This document shows, piece after piece, positions 40,134 through 50,274 of a DNA stretch of 64,000 nt (its first letter is position 1; each line of letters opens with the position of its first letter). The notes beneath the pieces were generated by a model. The model was given only the letters and a program-made list of their open reading frames with translations, did not search any database and was not told the origin of the DNA. The stretch spans positions 270,501-334,500 of the forward strand of contig NZ_CAMPFU010000002.1 in the NCBI RefSeq assembly GCF_946848805.1. Direction: 5' to 3'. Origin of the DNA: Deinococcus sp. Marseille-Q6407. Lineage in GTDB: Bacteria > Deinococcota > Deinococci > Deinococcales > Deinococcaceae. A program made the translations under genes and the position numbers.

Positions 40134-40772
40134 TTACTCTGGCGAGTTGTCCAGGGGGCTCAGCCCGCCCAATTGAAGGTCCATGCTCGGCACCCCCGGC
40201 GACACCCAGGAATTGCCGCGCAGCACGAAGCGCCAGGGCAGATGCCGGCCCTCTTTGATGCCCACCCGCGCTGTGACTTCCACCTGTTCCGGCGGCAGTG
40301 CCCCGGCCCAGTCTAGAAACAGGTCCGGGCGGTCCACCGGCGTGTGCGCCACCTGCCCTGGCACCAGCCCCAGCGCATACACCAGCTTGGCCGGGCCGTT
40401 GGTCAGGTCGCGCTCACGGGTGACCGGGCGGTGCAGCAGCATCTGACCCACGCCTTCCAGGGGTTCCAGCGCCCGGATCAGCACGCTGGCGCTGATGCCT
40501 TCTTCCCGGCAGCTGACCTGGAGCAGGGGATGCCCGTGCGCTGCCCAGAACAGCCAGTGCCCCGGCGCGATGCTCATCTCGGCGCTGCGGGCGGCATGAA
40601 AGCGCCCGGCGGTGCAGGCTGGGTCGCGGGGGCAGTCGTAGGCTTCCGTCTCCACGATGCGGCCGGCCATCTGCTCGCCGTAGCGGTCGGTATGCACCAG
40701 GGTGGCGCCCAGCAGTTCGCGGGCCACTGCCACCGGGTCACGCTGAAAGAAGCTGGCCGTGAGCCGGGTCAC
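40134..40772 (-). CDS. 3-methyladenine DNA glycosylase (AAG/MPG family)
   Basis: About 212 residues from GTG at 40772. Base-excision repair glycosylase removing alkylated purines. Family motifs: catalytic Glu in IVETEAYD, the following AGRFHAARSAEM stretch, and TNGPAKLVYALG. The frame is open to a GTG at 40787, but the GTG at 40772 overlaps the TGA of a 15-codon upstream ORF (GTGA), and the next residues TRLTASFFQRDPVAVARELL match the usual family start, so I prefer it. Cytosolic, no metal needed. Confidence 0.87.
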   Translation of the reverse strand: MTRLTASFFQRDPVAVARELLGATLVHTDRYGEQMAGRIVETEAYDCPRDPACTAGRFHAARSAEMSIAPGHWLFWAAHGHPLLQVSCREEGISASVLIRALEPLEGVGQMLLHRPVTRERDLTNGPAKLVYALGLVPGQVAHTPVDRPDLFLDWAGALPPEQVEVTARVGIKEGRHLPWRFVLRGNSWVSPGVPSMDLQLGGLSPLDNSPE

Positions 40773-40816
40773 GCCGGTGCCTGCCACTGCCTGGGGCCCG
40801 AGAAGGACAGAATCAT
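40769..40816 (-). CDS. Putative leaderless 15-codon upstream ORF
   Basis: ATG at 40816 is 7 nt after TAGAGT. It reads MILSFSGPRQWQAPA and stops at TGA 40769-40771, overlapping the GTG start of the glycosylase gene. Same geometry as at 4980-5009 and 5255-5335. Translation is inferred. Confidence 0.4.
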   Translation of the reverse strand: MILSFSGPRQWQAPA

Positions 40817-40887
40817 GGCCGGTACTCTAGAGCATCGGTCTGCGCTGCCCCCAGCCGCTCAGTAAACCAGTAGGTAGTAGGTCCAGT

Positions 40888-40913
40888 AAAAAGGCGCCCC
40901 CGCAGGAGCGCCC
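40888..40913 (-). terminator. Intrinsic terminator of the first Ohr gene
   Basis: GGGCGC/GGCGCC-type stem (40908-40913 with 40893-40898) followed by a T-run (A-run 40888-40892 on the plus strand). Confidence 0.65.
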
Positions 40914-40929
40914 GCTGAGCTTAAGGCTC

Positions 40930-41349
40930 TTATTCCGCCACGCTGACGGTGGTGTTCATGTTGCCCTTGGTGGCGCGGGAGTAGGGGCAGACATCCAGGG
41001 TTTCTTCCATCAGCTGCTGGGCCTGGGCGCGGTCCATGCCGGGGAAGTGGCCTTCGAGGTGAGCGTTCAGCAGAAAAGACACGCTGTCTTTTTCCATGCT
41101 CACCGTGGCGGTGATGGTGGCGTCGGCCGGCAGCTGGATGTGGTGGCGGCGGGCCACCAGGCCCAGGGCGCCCTGGAAGCAAGCGCCGTAGCCGGCGGCA
41201 AACAGCTGTTCGGGGTTGGTGCCCTGGCCGTCGTCGCCGCCCAGCGCCTTGGGCACGCTGAGGTTGAGGCTCAGGCGGCCGTCTTCGCTCTGGATAGAAC
41301 CGCTGCGGGCGCCCTGGACTTTGACGGTGGTTTCGTAAAGGTTAGCCAT
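40930..41349 (-). CDS. Organic hydroperoxide resistance protein (OsmC/Ohr), copy 1
   Basis: 139 residues. Thiol peroxidase reducing organic hydroperoxides, lipoyl-dependent in the family. Both catalytic Cys are present (Cys57 in YGACFQ and Cys121 in LDVCPYSRAT), and the family GTNPEQLFAAGYGACF signature is complete. A paralog with the same Cys positions lies 130 bp upstream on the same strand. TAGACT is 6 nt before the ATG (leaderless). No OhrR-type regulator is nearby. Confidence 0.93.
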   Translation of the reverse strand: MANLYETTVKVQGARSGSIQSEDGRLSLNLSVPKALGGDDGQGTNPEQLFAAGYGACFQGALGLVARRHHIQLPADATITATVSMEKDSVSFLLNAHLEGHFPGMDRAQAQQLMEETLDVCPYSRATKGNMNTTVSVAE

Positions 41350-41433
41350 GCGGCCAGTCTAGTTCCGGGGCCGGAGCCGTAAGGTGCCGCATTAACGAAA
41401 CCCTAATGCGCCACCGCTGTTGCAGGCAGGCAT

Positions 41434-41459
41434 AAAAAAACCGCCCCCCGTAGGAGGCG
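41434..41459 (-). terminator. Intrinsic terminator of the second Ohr gene
   Basis: CGCCTCC/GGGGGCG stem, about 7 bp with one wobble, then seven T on the minus strand. Confidence 0.8.
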
Positions 41460-41482
41460 ACCAGAAATCTAAAGAATCAGTC

Positions 41483-41896
41483 TCAGCCGGCTGAGACACT
41501 CAGTTCGGCGTTCTGGGTGGCGCGAGTAATAGGGCAGACTTTCAGGGTTTCGTCCAGCAGGTGCTGCAACTGCTCGCCTTCCACGTCGCTGCCGCTGACC
41601 GTAATGTGAATCTTGAAGTCGTAGGCGTCGCCGTTTTCGTGCAGTTCCAGCTCGGTGCTCACCTGGGTGTCGGGCGACAGGCTGATTTCCTGGCGCTTGC
41701 TCACGATGCCCAGCGCCGCCTGGAAGCAGGCGGAGTAGCCGGCAGCCAGCAGCTGTTCGGGGTTGGTGCCTTCGCCGCCCTCGCCTCCCAGTTCGACCGG
41801 CAGGCTCAGGGGAAGATCAATGCGGCTGTCGTCGGTGGCGACTTTCTCTCCGGCGGCGCCATAAGCGGTGGCATGAGCGGTATAAAGTTTTGGCAT
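41483..41896 (-). CDS. Organic hydroperoxide resistance protein (OsmC/Ohr), copy 2
   Basis: 137 residues, paralog of the gene at 40930-41349. Cys57 (YSACFQ) and Cys121 (LKVCPITRAT) match exactly in position. The two differ considerably elsewhere, so the duplication is old or one copy was acquired. TATCCT lies 6 nt before the ATG (leaderless). Each copy has its own promoter and terminator, so they may respond to different signals. Confidence 0.93.
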   Translation of the reverse strand: MPKLYTAHATAYGAAGEKVATDDSRIDLPLSLPVELGGEGGEGTNPEQLLAAGYSACFQAALGIVSKRQEISLSPDTQVSTELELHENGDAYDFKIHITVSGSDVEGEQLQHLLDETLKVCPITRATQNAELSVSAG

Positions 41897-41989
41897 GGCT
41901 TCAGGATAGGCTCCGGCCAGCCAGAATAAAAGCTGCCGGACTTGCTCCGCCCTTTATCAAAGTAGCATCAAAAGAGTATCCAGTACGGC

Positions 41990-42017
41990 AAAAAAAGCCG
42001 CCCGGTACGTGACCGAG
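41990..42017 (-). terminator. Intrinsic terminator of the Crp-family gene
   Basis: CTCGGT/ACCGGG stem with loop CACGT, then CGGC and seven T on the minus strand. Confidence 0.75.
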
Positions 42018-42050
42018 CAGCTGAGGGAGAGGAGAAGCGAGGGGGCTTGC

Positions 42051-42689
42051 TCAGCCGGCCGCGATGTCGGCCAGAGCGTCTTTGTCCTTGAGGGTGATCT
42101 TGCCGTAGCCAGCGCTGATCACACCGTCGCGGCTGAGTTCGCCAACCACTTTGGTAACGGTTTCGCGCACGCTGCCGACAGCGGCGGCCAGTTCATCGTG
42201 GGTAGCGTAGATCATGGTTTCACCGCTGTCCAGCTGGGTGGCCAGGGCAGTGTCCTTCAGTTCCAGCAGCTCGGCGGCGATGCGGGCGCGCAGACGCTTG
42301 CCGACCAACCGGAAGATGCTTTCATAAGCGCGTTCCAGGGTCTTGACCAGATGGCCGGTGACCATCAGGTTGTCTTCGCTGCTCATCAGTGCCGGGTTGA
42401 TCACGTCCACCGCCGAGTCGGTCACGGCTTCGGCAAAGTAGGCGCGTTCGGTGCCGCTGAGGGCTTCTTCACCGAAGTATTCGCCGGGCTTGACGTAACG
42501 CAGGGTCAGGCCATTGCCGTCGTCGTCCATGGTGTGAATCCGGATCAGGCCGCTCTGAACGCGGTACAGCATGTCGCTGGGGCCAGGGTACAGAATGACG
42601 GAGCCGGGGCGGTGGGTCACGGTATCCACGTAGTTGTCGCTCAGAGTCTTGGTTTCGGTCATATCGCTCTGGTGGGTCAGTTGAGTCAT
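42051..42689 (-). CDS. Crp/Fnr family transcription regulator
   Basis: 212 residues from ATG 42689 (AAGGAG about 7 nt upstream). Cyclic-nucleotide-binding domain: PGSVILYPGPSDMLYRVQSG, then GEYFGEEALSGTERAYFAEA, where Gly-Glu and Arg-Ala fit a phosphate-binding cassette, so cAMP binding is plausible. C-terminal winged helix: ATHDELAAAVGSVRETVTKV, LSRDGVISAG. Deinococcus has Crp-type regulators in its stress response; I cannot say which this is. It has a classic two-box promoter and a 100-nt leader, unlike most genes here. Confidence 0.9.
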   Translation of the reverse strand: MTQLTHQSDMTETKTLSDNYVDTVTHRPGSVILYPGPSDMLYRVQSGLIRIHTMDDDGNGLTLRYVKPGEYFGEEALSGTERAYFAEAVTDSAVDVINPALMSSEDNLMVTGHLVKTLERAYESIFRLVGKRLRARIAAELLELKDTALATQLDSGETMIYATHDELAAAVGSVRETVTKVVGELSRDGVISAGYGKITLKDKDALADIAAG

Positions 42690-42769
42690 CGAGGTCTCCT
42701 TAAGAGGTCCTGTGAAGGTGAGAAGTGAAAGTTGGTGCGAAGGCGATTCTGGCGCTCTAGCTGCTTGCC

Positions 42770-42782
42770 AGGAATCATTCCT
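42770..42782. repeat. 13-bp palindrome after the Crp-gene start site
   Basis: AGGAAT-C-ATTCCT. It begins about 6 nt after the expected transcription start, an operator-like place. Binding factor unknown; autoregulation is possible. Confidence 0.45.
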
Positions 42783-42794
42783 ATCACTGACAAC

Positions 42795-42823
42795 AGTGTA
42801 CACCTACATCACATTCTTGTAAA
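42795..42823 (-). promoter_or_regulatory. Promoter of the Crp-family gene
   Basis: Minus-strand -35 TTTACA (42818-42823) and -10 TACACT (42795-42800), spacing 17 nt. The spacer contains AATGTGA, a Crp-like left half-site; the right half does not match well. Confidence 0.7.
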
Positions 42824-42869
42824 CACTTTTGTTGGGTCAAACGTGCTTCATGCCCTCTTAATTCTGCTG

Positions 42870-42925
42870 ATCCCAGAATAACGCCTTCCAAAGTCGCTGT
42901 GAGACAAAGAAAAAGCTTCTGGGAT
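42870..42925. repeat. 9-bp inverted repeat, 38-nt loop
   Basis: ATCCCAGAA (42870-42878) and TTCTGGGAT (42917-42925), perfect. It lies outside any coding frame, between the Crp-gene promoter and the gyrA terminator. Could be a small RNA or protein site. Confidence 0.4.
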
Positions 42926-43008
42926 GACTCTCTGCTCTGTGACTGCCGGTCTGGCAAGCGCAATCAACAGTGCAGACATAGTGACGGTGATCTCGATCTG
43001 ACGCTGTG

Positions 43009-43038
43009 AAAAAGACCCCTGCAGGTGGAGGGCCTTTT
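43009..43038. terminator. Terminator after gyrA
   Basis: About 9 of 10 pairs between AAAAGGCCCT and AGGGGTCTTTT on the minus strand. Because of its A and T flanks it could act in both directions. Confidence 0.7.
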
Positions 43039-43073
43039 CTTTAGGGAGAGGTGGGCGGATTTGTCCCCAAAGC

Positions 43074-45500
<2,427 letters not shown>

Positions 45501-45856
45501 GCAAACTCCATTCTGTGCTGGGCCGGCCACGCCGCGCCGAGGTGGCAAACGGCGAAAACGGCCCAGCCGGGGCAGGCGGGAAGGCGGTACCGGGCGCGGC
45601 CCCGGGAGGCCCGGGCGCGGCGGTTATTCTGTAAAATTCTAACAGAACCACAAGAATTATGCTACTGGCGTAACGAGTCGCCTCCAAAGACTGACCGTAT
45701 TCTAGCGCACTTGGCCCCGGAATACGCCGCAGAGCGGGTTCTGGGGCGCAGGGCTTCCGGGCGCGGGGTAGAGCACGCGGGAGCAAGGCCGGCACCATTT
45801 TTTCCGGGTCCGGACGTGACAACCATGACAGCTCACTTTCTCTATGATGCGGAGCA
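45501..45856. promoter_or_regulatory. Divergent gyrA/roadblock intergenic region
   Basis: 356 bp. The gyrA side has an A/T-rich island (about 45622-45660) with a 21-bp inverted repeat and candidate -10 hexamers (TAGAAT, CAGAAT). The other side has TATGAT (45843-45848) for the roadblock operon. The middle part shows no gene-like frame. Confidence 0.5.
45627..45647. promoter_or_regulatory. RDRM-like inverted repeat at the gyrA promoter
   Basis: TTCTGTAA-AATTC-TAACAGAA: 8-bp arms with one mismatch, 5-bp spacer. Deinococcus gyrA is a known member of the DdrO-controlled radiation/desiccation response, whose motif is a 17-bp palindrome with a shorter spacer. The spacing differs, so this is only a possible degenerate site. 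Confidence 0.35.
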
Positions 45857-46204
45857 ATGCTAAACGAACTCACACAACTGGTCAGGGACGTGGACGGCGC
45901 CTGGGCAGCCGCCATTGGAGGGCTTGACGGCCTGCTGGTTGAGGGCCACAGCGCCGCCGAAGTCAGCCTGGACCTGCTGGTGGCCGAGCACGCCGGGCTG
46001 CTGCGGGCCGCCAGCGACGCTTACGCCATGGTCGGCGGCGGCGCGGCACGCGAGCTGTATATCCGCGGCGAACAGCTGAGCGTGTTCTTGCAGCCGGTCA
46101 ACGCTGAATTTTTCGTGTTGCTGGCCCTGGACAGCCGCGCCAATCTGGGCCAGGCCCGTCTGTACGCCCGCGCCACCGCGCAGCAGCTGGCAGGTGAGCT
46201 GTAA
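45857..46204 (+). CDS. Roadblock/LC7 domain protein 1
   Basis: 115 residues. The alpha/beta roadblock fold of MglB-like proteins is suggested by WAAAIGGLDGLLVEGHS, the central helix and RELYIRGEQLSVFLQPV. In bacteria these small proteins usually act with a Ras-like GTPase (MglA) as regulator or GAP. First gene of three with the same fold. TATGAT lies 8 nt before the ATG (leaderless-like). Its TAA overlaps the next ATG. Confidence 0.75.
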   Translation: MLNELTQLVRDVDGAWAAAIGGLDGLLVEGHSAAEVSLDLLVAEHAGLLRAASDAYAMVGGGAARELYIRGEQLSVFLQPVNAEFFVLLALDSRANLGQARLYARATAQQLAGEL

Positions 46205-46620
46205 TGGCGCCCCGTCTGGGCAGCCTGCGTGAATTGCCCGGTGTCTCGGCCGCCGCGCTGGTGGGCCGCGACGGCCTGCCGCTGGCCGCTGCCGGCGAAG
46301 GCGCCGACCTGCTGGCTGCCGAGCTGGCCGCGCTGCGTGAGTCGCTGGACCGCCTGGGCCGCCGGCTGGGTGTGGGCGAGGTGAGCCGGGTGGCCTTTAC
46401 CATGCCGGCGCTGGAAGTGGTGGCCCTCAGCCAGGGTGACTACACCCTGGGAGCGGCGCTGGTGCGCGGAATGGACACTTCCGCCGCGCAGCAACGGCTG
46501 GCCGCGCTGATGGATGAGGTGCTAGCCCAGTTGCCCCACCTGGCACCGGCGGATGGGCAGGCCCAGAACCTGAATCCGAATCAGGGCCTGAATCAAAGTC
46601 AGGGCGAGGTGCCGGCATGA
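46204..46620 (+). CDS. Roadblock/LC7 domain protein 2
   Basis: 138 residues. Same fold class: GVSAAALVGRDGLPLAAAGEG, a central Leu/Arg-rich helix and MPALEVVALSQGDYTLGAALV. A Gln/Asn-rich tail (about 120-135) is unusual. Begins at ATG 46204 overlapping the previous TAA; its own TGA overlaps the next ATG (ATGA), so the three genes are translated as a coupled set. Confidence 0.75.
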   Translation: MAPRLGSLRELPGVSAAALVGRDGLPLAAAGEGADLLAAELAALRESLDRLGRRLGVGEVSRVAFTMPALEVVALSQGDYTLGAALVRGMDTSAAQQRLAALMDEVLAQLPHLAPADGQAQNLNPNQGLNQSQGEVPA

Positions 46621-46955
46621 CCCAGCTGCTGCTGGATTCCTTATTGGAAGGGCGCGGTATTCACGCGGCGGCACTGTATGGCAGCGATGGCACGTCGCTG
46701 GCCGAGGCCGGTGACGTGGGCAGCGGCCCGACCATTGCTAGCCTGCTGGTGCCGGCCCGCGCGATTGTGCAGACCTTGCAGCAGACCCTGAACGCCCAGG
46801 GCTGGAACGACCTGCTGCTGGACCTGGAAAGCGGCCCGCTGCTGCTGACACCCGGGCAGGACGGACAGGTGCTGGCAGTGGCTTTTGATGACCTGTCCAG
46901 CCTGGGTCGGGTGCGCCTGAGCGTGCGGCGGGTGCTGGAAAACCTGCCCGGCTGA
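46617..46955 (+). CDS. Roadblock/LC7 domain protein 3
   Basis: 112 residues. GIHAAALYGSDGTSLAEAGDV, LLLDLESGPLLLTPG and VLAVAFDDLSSLGRVRLSVRRV give the same roadblock pattern. Third gene of the operon, followed by a strong hairpin. No MglA-like GTPase is next to the set, so the partner must be elsewhere or the three assemble among themselves. Confidence 0.75.
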   Translation: MTQLLLDSLLEGRGIHAAALYGSDGTSLAEAGDVGSGPTIASLLVPARAIVQTLQQTLNAQGWNDLLLDLESGPLLLTPGQDGQVLAVAFDDLSSLGRVRLSVRRVLENLPG

Positions 46956-46983
46956 GGCGCGGCTGGAAAGAGAGAGGAAAAGA

Positions 46984-47024
46984 GCAGGGGCCGCTTAATT
47001 CTAGGCGGCCCCTGCGCGTTATTT
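46984..47024. terminator. Strong hairpin terminator of the roadblock operon
   Basis: Perfect 11-bp stem GCAGGGGCCGC/GCGGCCCCTGC (46984-46994, 47005-47015), then a moderately T-rich stretch. It also lies past the end of the LmbE frame on the other strand, so it could serve both. Confidence 0.75.
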
Positions 47025-47209
47025 GATTTGCGGCGTCTGCTCCCGCTTTAGCGGCTGAGGTCCACTCCACTCAGCAGTTCGGGCAGCGGGAAAGAGGAGA
47101 TGGGCGTGCGGGTGCCGCCCAGTGAGAACCATTCCTGGTCCACCATCCGCTGCTCGAAGTCGGTGCGCTGCTCGGGGCTTAGCCGGCCCATGGCGCTGCC
47201 GGGTCCCAT

Positions 47210-47896
47210 CTAGGTGCCGTGCGCGGCCAGCGCAGCCTTTTTCTGCTCGGCGTAGGCGGCTACGTTCATCTTCACGGCGGCGGTTGCTTCGCTGATGCCG
47301 TAGCGCTCGGGTTCCAGTTCGCGGGTGGGGTCCATCATGTTCAGGTTGCGGGCCACCTCGCTGGAAAAGACGGTGTAGTACAGCCGCTGCGGGCCGCCGT
47401 AGGGGAGATGTCCGGTTGAGAAGAAAGCGCTCACCGTGGCCCGCTGCATTTGCAGGTGGTCCACGTGGCCGTAGCCGCCGTGGGGATCAAAGGTGATCAG
47501 GACATGCGGGCGGCGCTCTTCAATCAGGGCGCGCAGCTTGTCCTCGATATCCAGCACGTCCACGTTCATCAGGGCCAGCGGGTCGTCGTGGCGGGTGCGC
47601 TCGAAGCGGCCCGAGTCGTGGTAGCCCAGAAAGACCGGTACCGGAATCCCGATGGCCTGGCAGGCCGCCCGCAGTTCGGCCTCGCGTTGCTGGCCCAGGT
47701 CGGTGACGGTCATGCTGGGATCGGTCATCTTGCCGGCCTCGCCGCGGGTAGCGCACACCAGCGTGATTTCGGCGCCGGCCTGGGCGTAGGCGGCCAGCGT
47801 GCCGGCCACCGCAAAAGCTTCGTCGTCGGGGTGAGCGAAGACGGCCATGATGCGGGCGCCTTCGGCCTTCAGGGAGAGAGGTTGAGCAGAAGTCAT
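47210..47896 (-). CDS. LmbE/PIG-L family deacetylase, C-terminus cut by TAG
   Basis: 228 residues before a TAG at 47210-47212. Zn-dependent GlcNAc-type deacetylase family: AHPDDEAF (near residue 21) and HGGYGHVDHLQMQ. In Deinococcus such enzymes include those for bacillithiol, so that is a possible role. Directly after TAG the same frame stays open for 53 codons to TAA at 47048-47050 and reads as protein (MGRLSPEQRTDFEQRMVDQE; EWFSLGGTRTPISSFP), so the intact protein was probably about 282 residues. The metal site is complete; the lost part is a C-terminal tail. TACACT lies 7 nt before the ATG (leaderless). Confidence 0.85.
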   Translation of the reverse strand: MTSAQPLSLKAEGARIMAVFAHPDDEAFAVAGTLAAYAQAGAEITLVCATRGEAGKMTDPSMTVTDLGQQREAELRAACQAIGIPVPVFLGYHDSGRFERTRHDDPLALMNVDVLDIEDKLRALIEERRPHVLITFDPHGGYGHVDHLQMQRATVSAFFSTGHLPYGGPQRLYYTVFSSEVARNLNMMDPTRELEPERYGISEATAAVKMNVAAYAEQKKAALAAHGT

Positions 47897-47976
47897 GCCG
47901 CGCAGTGTAGCGCTGCGCCGGGCGGGCCAACGTGCCGGGCAGCCCCAGCCATAGGGCGCCGGGGTACAGTGCTGCT

Positions 47977-48585
47977 ATGCCCAAGATCATTGCCATCACC
48001 TCGGAAAAGGGAGGCGTGGGAAAAAGCACGCTGGCGGTTCATCTGGCCGGAGCACTCAGTGAACGCGGCCTGGAAACGGTCCTGATTGATGAAGATGGCC
48101 GGGTGGGCAGCTCGCTGCGCTGGAGCCGGCGCGGGCCGGGGCTGCCGTTTCCGGTGCTGGACCCGGACGATGTCAAGCCCAAGCGGCTGGCCCGGCTGGA
48201 CGCGGTGATCGTGGACACCGAGGGCCGCCCCCGCCGCCGCGACCTACGCGAGCTGGCCGAGCGGGCTGACCTGATTCTGGTGCCCAGCGGGGTTTCGCCG
48301 CTGGAGCTGGACGCTGCCCAGGAGCTGATGGGCTTTCTGGGCAGCGAGCCCGGCGCGGCCCGGCGCAGCATGGCGGTGCTGACCCGGGTGCCGCCGGTGG
48401 GCCGCGCTGCCGAAACCGCCCGCGAGGACCTGCGTGACCTGGGCATCCGGGTGGCAAACACGGTGGTGCGCCAGTACGCCGCTTACCAGAAAGCGGCCGA
48501 ACAGGGCGTGCTGTGCCGCGACGTGCGCGATGAGCGGGCCGCCGCCTGGGACGACCTGCTGGCCCTGTCGCGCGAGGTGCTCTGA
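47977..48585 (+). CDS. ParA-family Walker ATPase
   Basis: 202 residues. Deviant Walker [17 protein letters not shown] at the N-terminus; [10 protein letters not shown] and VIVDTEGRP (Walker B region) follow. Too short for a typical chromosomal ParA/Soj, more like plasmid or orphan ParA (MipZ/McdA-like). It overlaps the next gene by one base, and that gene encodes a small basic protein that could be its partner. TACAGT lies 6 nt before the ATG (leaderless). Confidence 0.85.
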   Translation: MPKIIAITSEKGGVGKSTLAVHLAGALSERGLETVLIDEDGRVGSSLRWSRRGPGLPFPVLDPDDVKPKRLARLDAVIVDTEGRPRRRDLRELAERADLILVPSGVSPLELDAAQELMGFLGSEPGAARRSMAVLTRVPPVGRAAETAREDLRDLGIRVANTVVRQYAAYQKAAEQGVLCRDVRDERAAAWDDLLALSREVL

Positions 48586-48935
48586 TGTCCCGCTTCGGGT
48601 ATCTGGACAGCGAGACTGGAAAAAAAGCAGCCAAAAAGGCGGCCAAGAAAGCCAGGAAACTGGACAAGGACGCCGGCCACGGCAAAAAGGGCAGCCGCCA
48701 CGCCGAGGACCCGCTGGAACGCGGACAGGTGGAAGTGGTGTACGTGCGCCGCGAAACTATCCGGGCCGCCTGGCGCGAGCTGAAAGCGGAAGGCGGCGAA
48801 AGCCTCAGCGAGCTGGTGGATGATTTGTTGCTCGGCTGGCTGCAGGAACGCCAAGATGCACAGATGGCAGCTGCCGGCGGCCGGGCAACCGCGGAGGATG
48901 CAGCAGACGCGGAAGATGTGGAGGATGACCGCTAG
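48585..48935 (+). CDS. Small basic/acidic protein next to ParA
   Basis: 116 residues. The N-terminal 45 are Lys-rich (KKAAKKAAKKARKLDKD), fit to bind DNA or acidic surfaces; a middle alpha/beta core (VVYVRRETIRAAWRELKAEG, then SELVDDLLLGWLQ) resembles a ribbon-helix-helix; the C-terminus is acidic. I do not recognise a named family. The gene sits between ParA and gluQ with a 1-bp overlap and no gap on the two sides, so I infer a partition-like partner. TAG stop abuts the next ATG. Confidence 0.6.
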   Translation: MSRFGYLDSETGKKAAKKAAKKARKLDKDAGHGKKGSRHAEDPLERGQVEVVYVRRETIRAAWRELKAEGGESLSELVDDLLLGWLQERQDAQMAAAGGRATAEDAADAEDVEDDR

Positions 48936-49820
<885 letters not shown>

Positions 49821-49902
49821 GGCTTTTTCAGGGCCGTTTCGGCTGACCAGGGTGAAAGCTTGCAGCAAGTTACCTTTCCCTGAGCGGCAGTATGCTGGCA
49901 CT

Positions 49903-50274
49903 ATGAGATTCCTGCTGAATCTGATCTTGAGTGCCCTGTCGCTGTATGCCGTCACCCGGATGTACAGCGGAGTGAATTTCGCGCCCGGCACCGAGTGGCC
50001 GCAGGTGCTGCTGGCCGCCCTGGTGCTGGGGGTGGTCAACGCCCTGGTCCGGCCGCTGCTGGGGCTGCTCTCGCTGCCCATCACCATACTGACTTTCGGG
50101 CTGTTCACCCTGGTGCTCAACGGGCTGATGCTGTGGCTCACGGCCGAATTTACTGCGCTGGACGTGAATGGTCTGGGGGCCGCCATCGTGGGCTCGGTGC
50201 TGCTGAGCCTGGTCACCTGGGTGCTGAACGCCATTCTGGACGCCCTGGCGATTGACAGGACCCGCCGTCTGTGA
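49903..50274 (+). CDS. PF04020-type four-helix membrane protein (YvlD-like)
   Basis: 123 residues, four hydrophobic helices, with the family pattern VNALVRPLLGLLSLPITILTFGLF and LNAILDALAIDR. The domain is named holin-IV-like but is widespread in non-phage genomes, and nothing else here is phage-like. TATGCT lies 6 nt before the ATG at 49903 (leaderless). The 3' end overlaps the start of panC (GTGA). Confidence 0.8.
   Translation: MRFLLNLILSALSLYAVTRMYSGVNFAPGTEWPQVLLAALVLGVVNALVRPLLGLLSLPITILTFGLFTLVLNGLMLWLTAEFTALDVNGLGAAIVGSVLLSLVTWVLNAILDALAIDRTRRL

Larger units (their letters stand above)
42690..43073. promoter_or_regulatory. Upstream region of the Crp-family gene, also 3' side of gyrA
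   Basis: Holds the two-box promoter (42795-42823), a 13-bp inverted repeat just downstream of its start (42770-42782), a 9-bp inverted repeat (42870-42878 with 42917-42925) and the gyrA terminator. Between 42926 and 43005 I see nothing definite. Confidence 0.5.

Noticed and set aside
49903..50274. Phage holin, hence a prophage remnant
   Set aside because: The family is widespread outside phages, and nothing nearby is phage-like.
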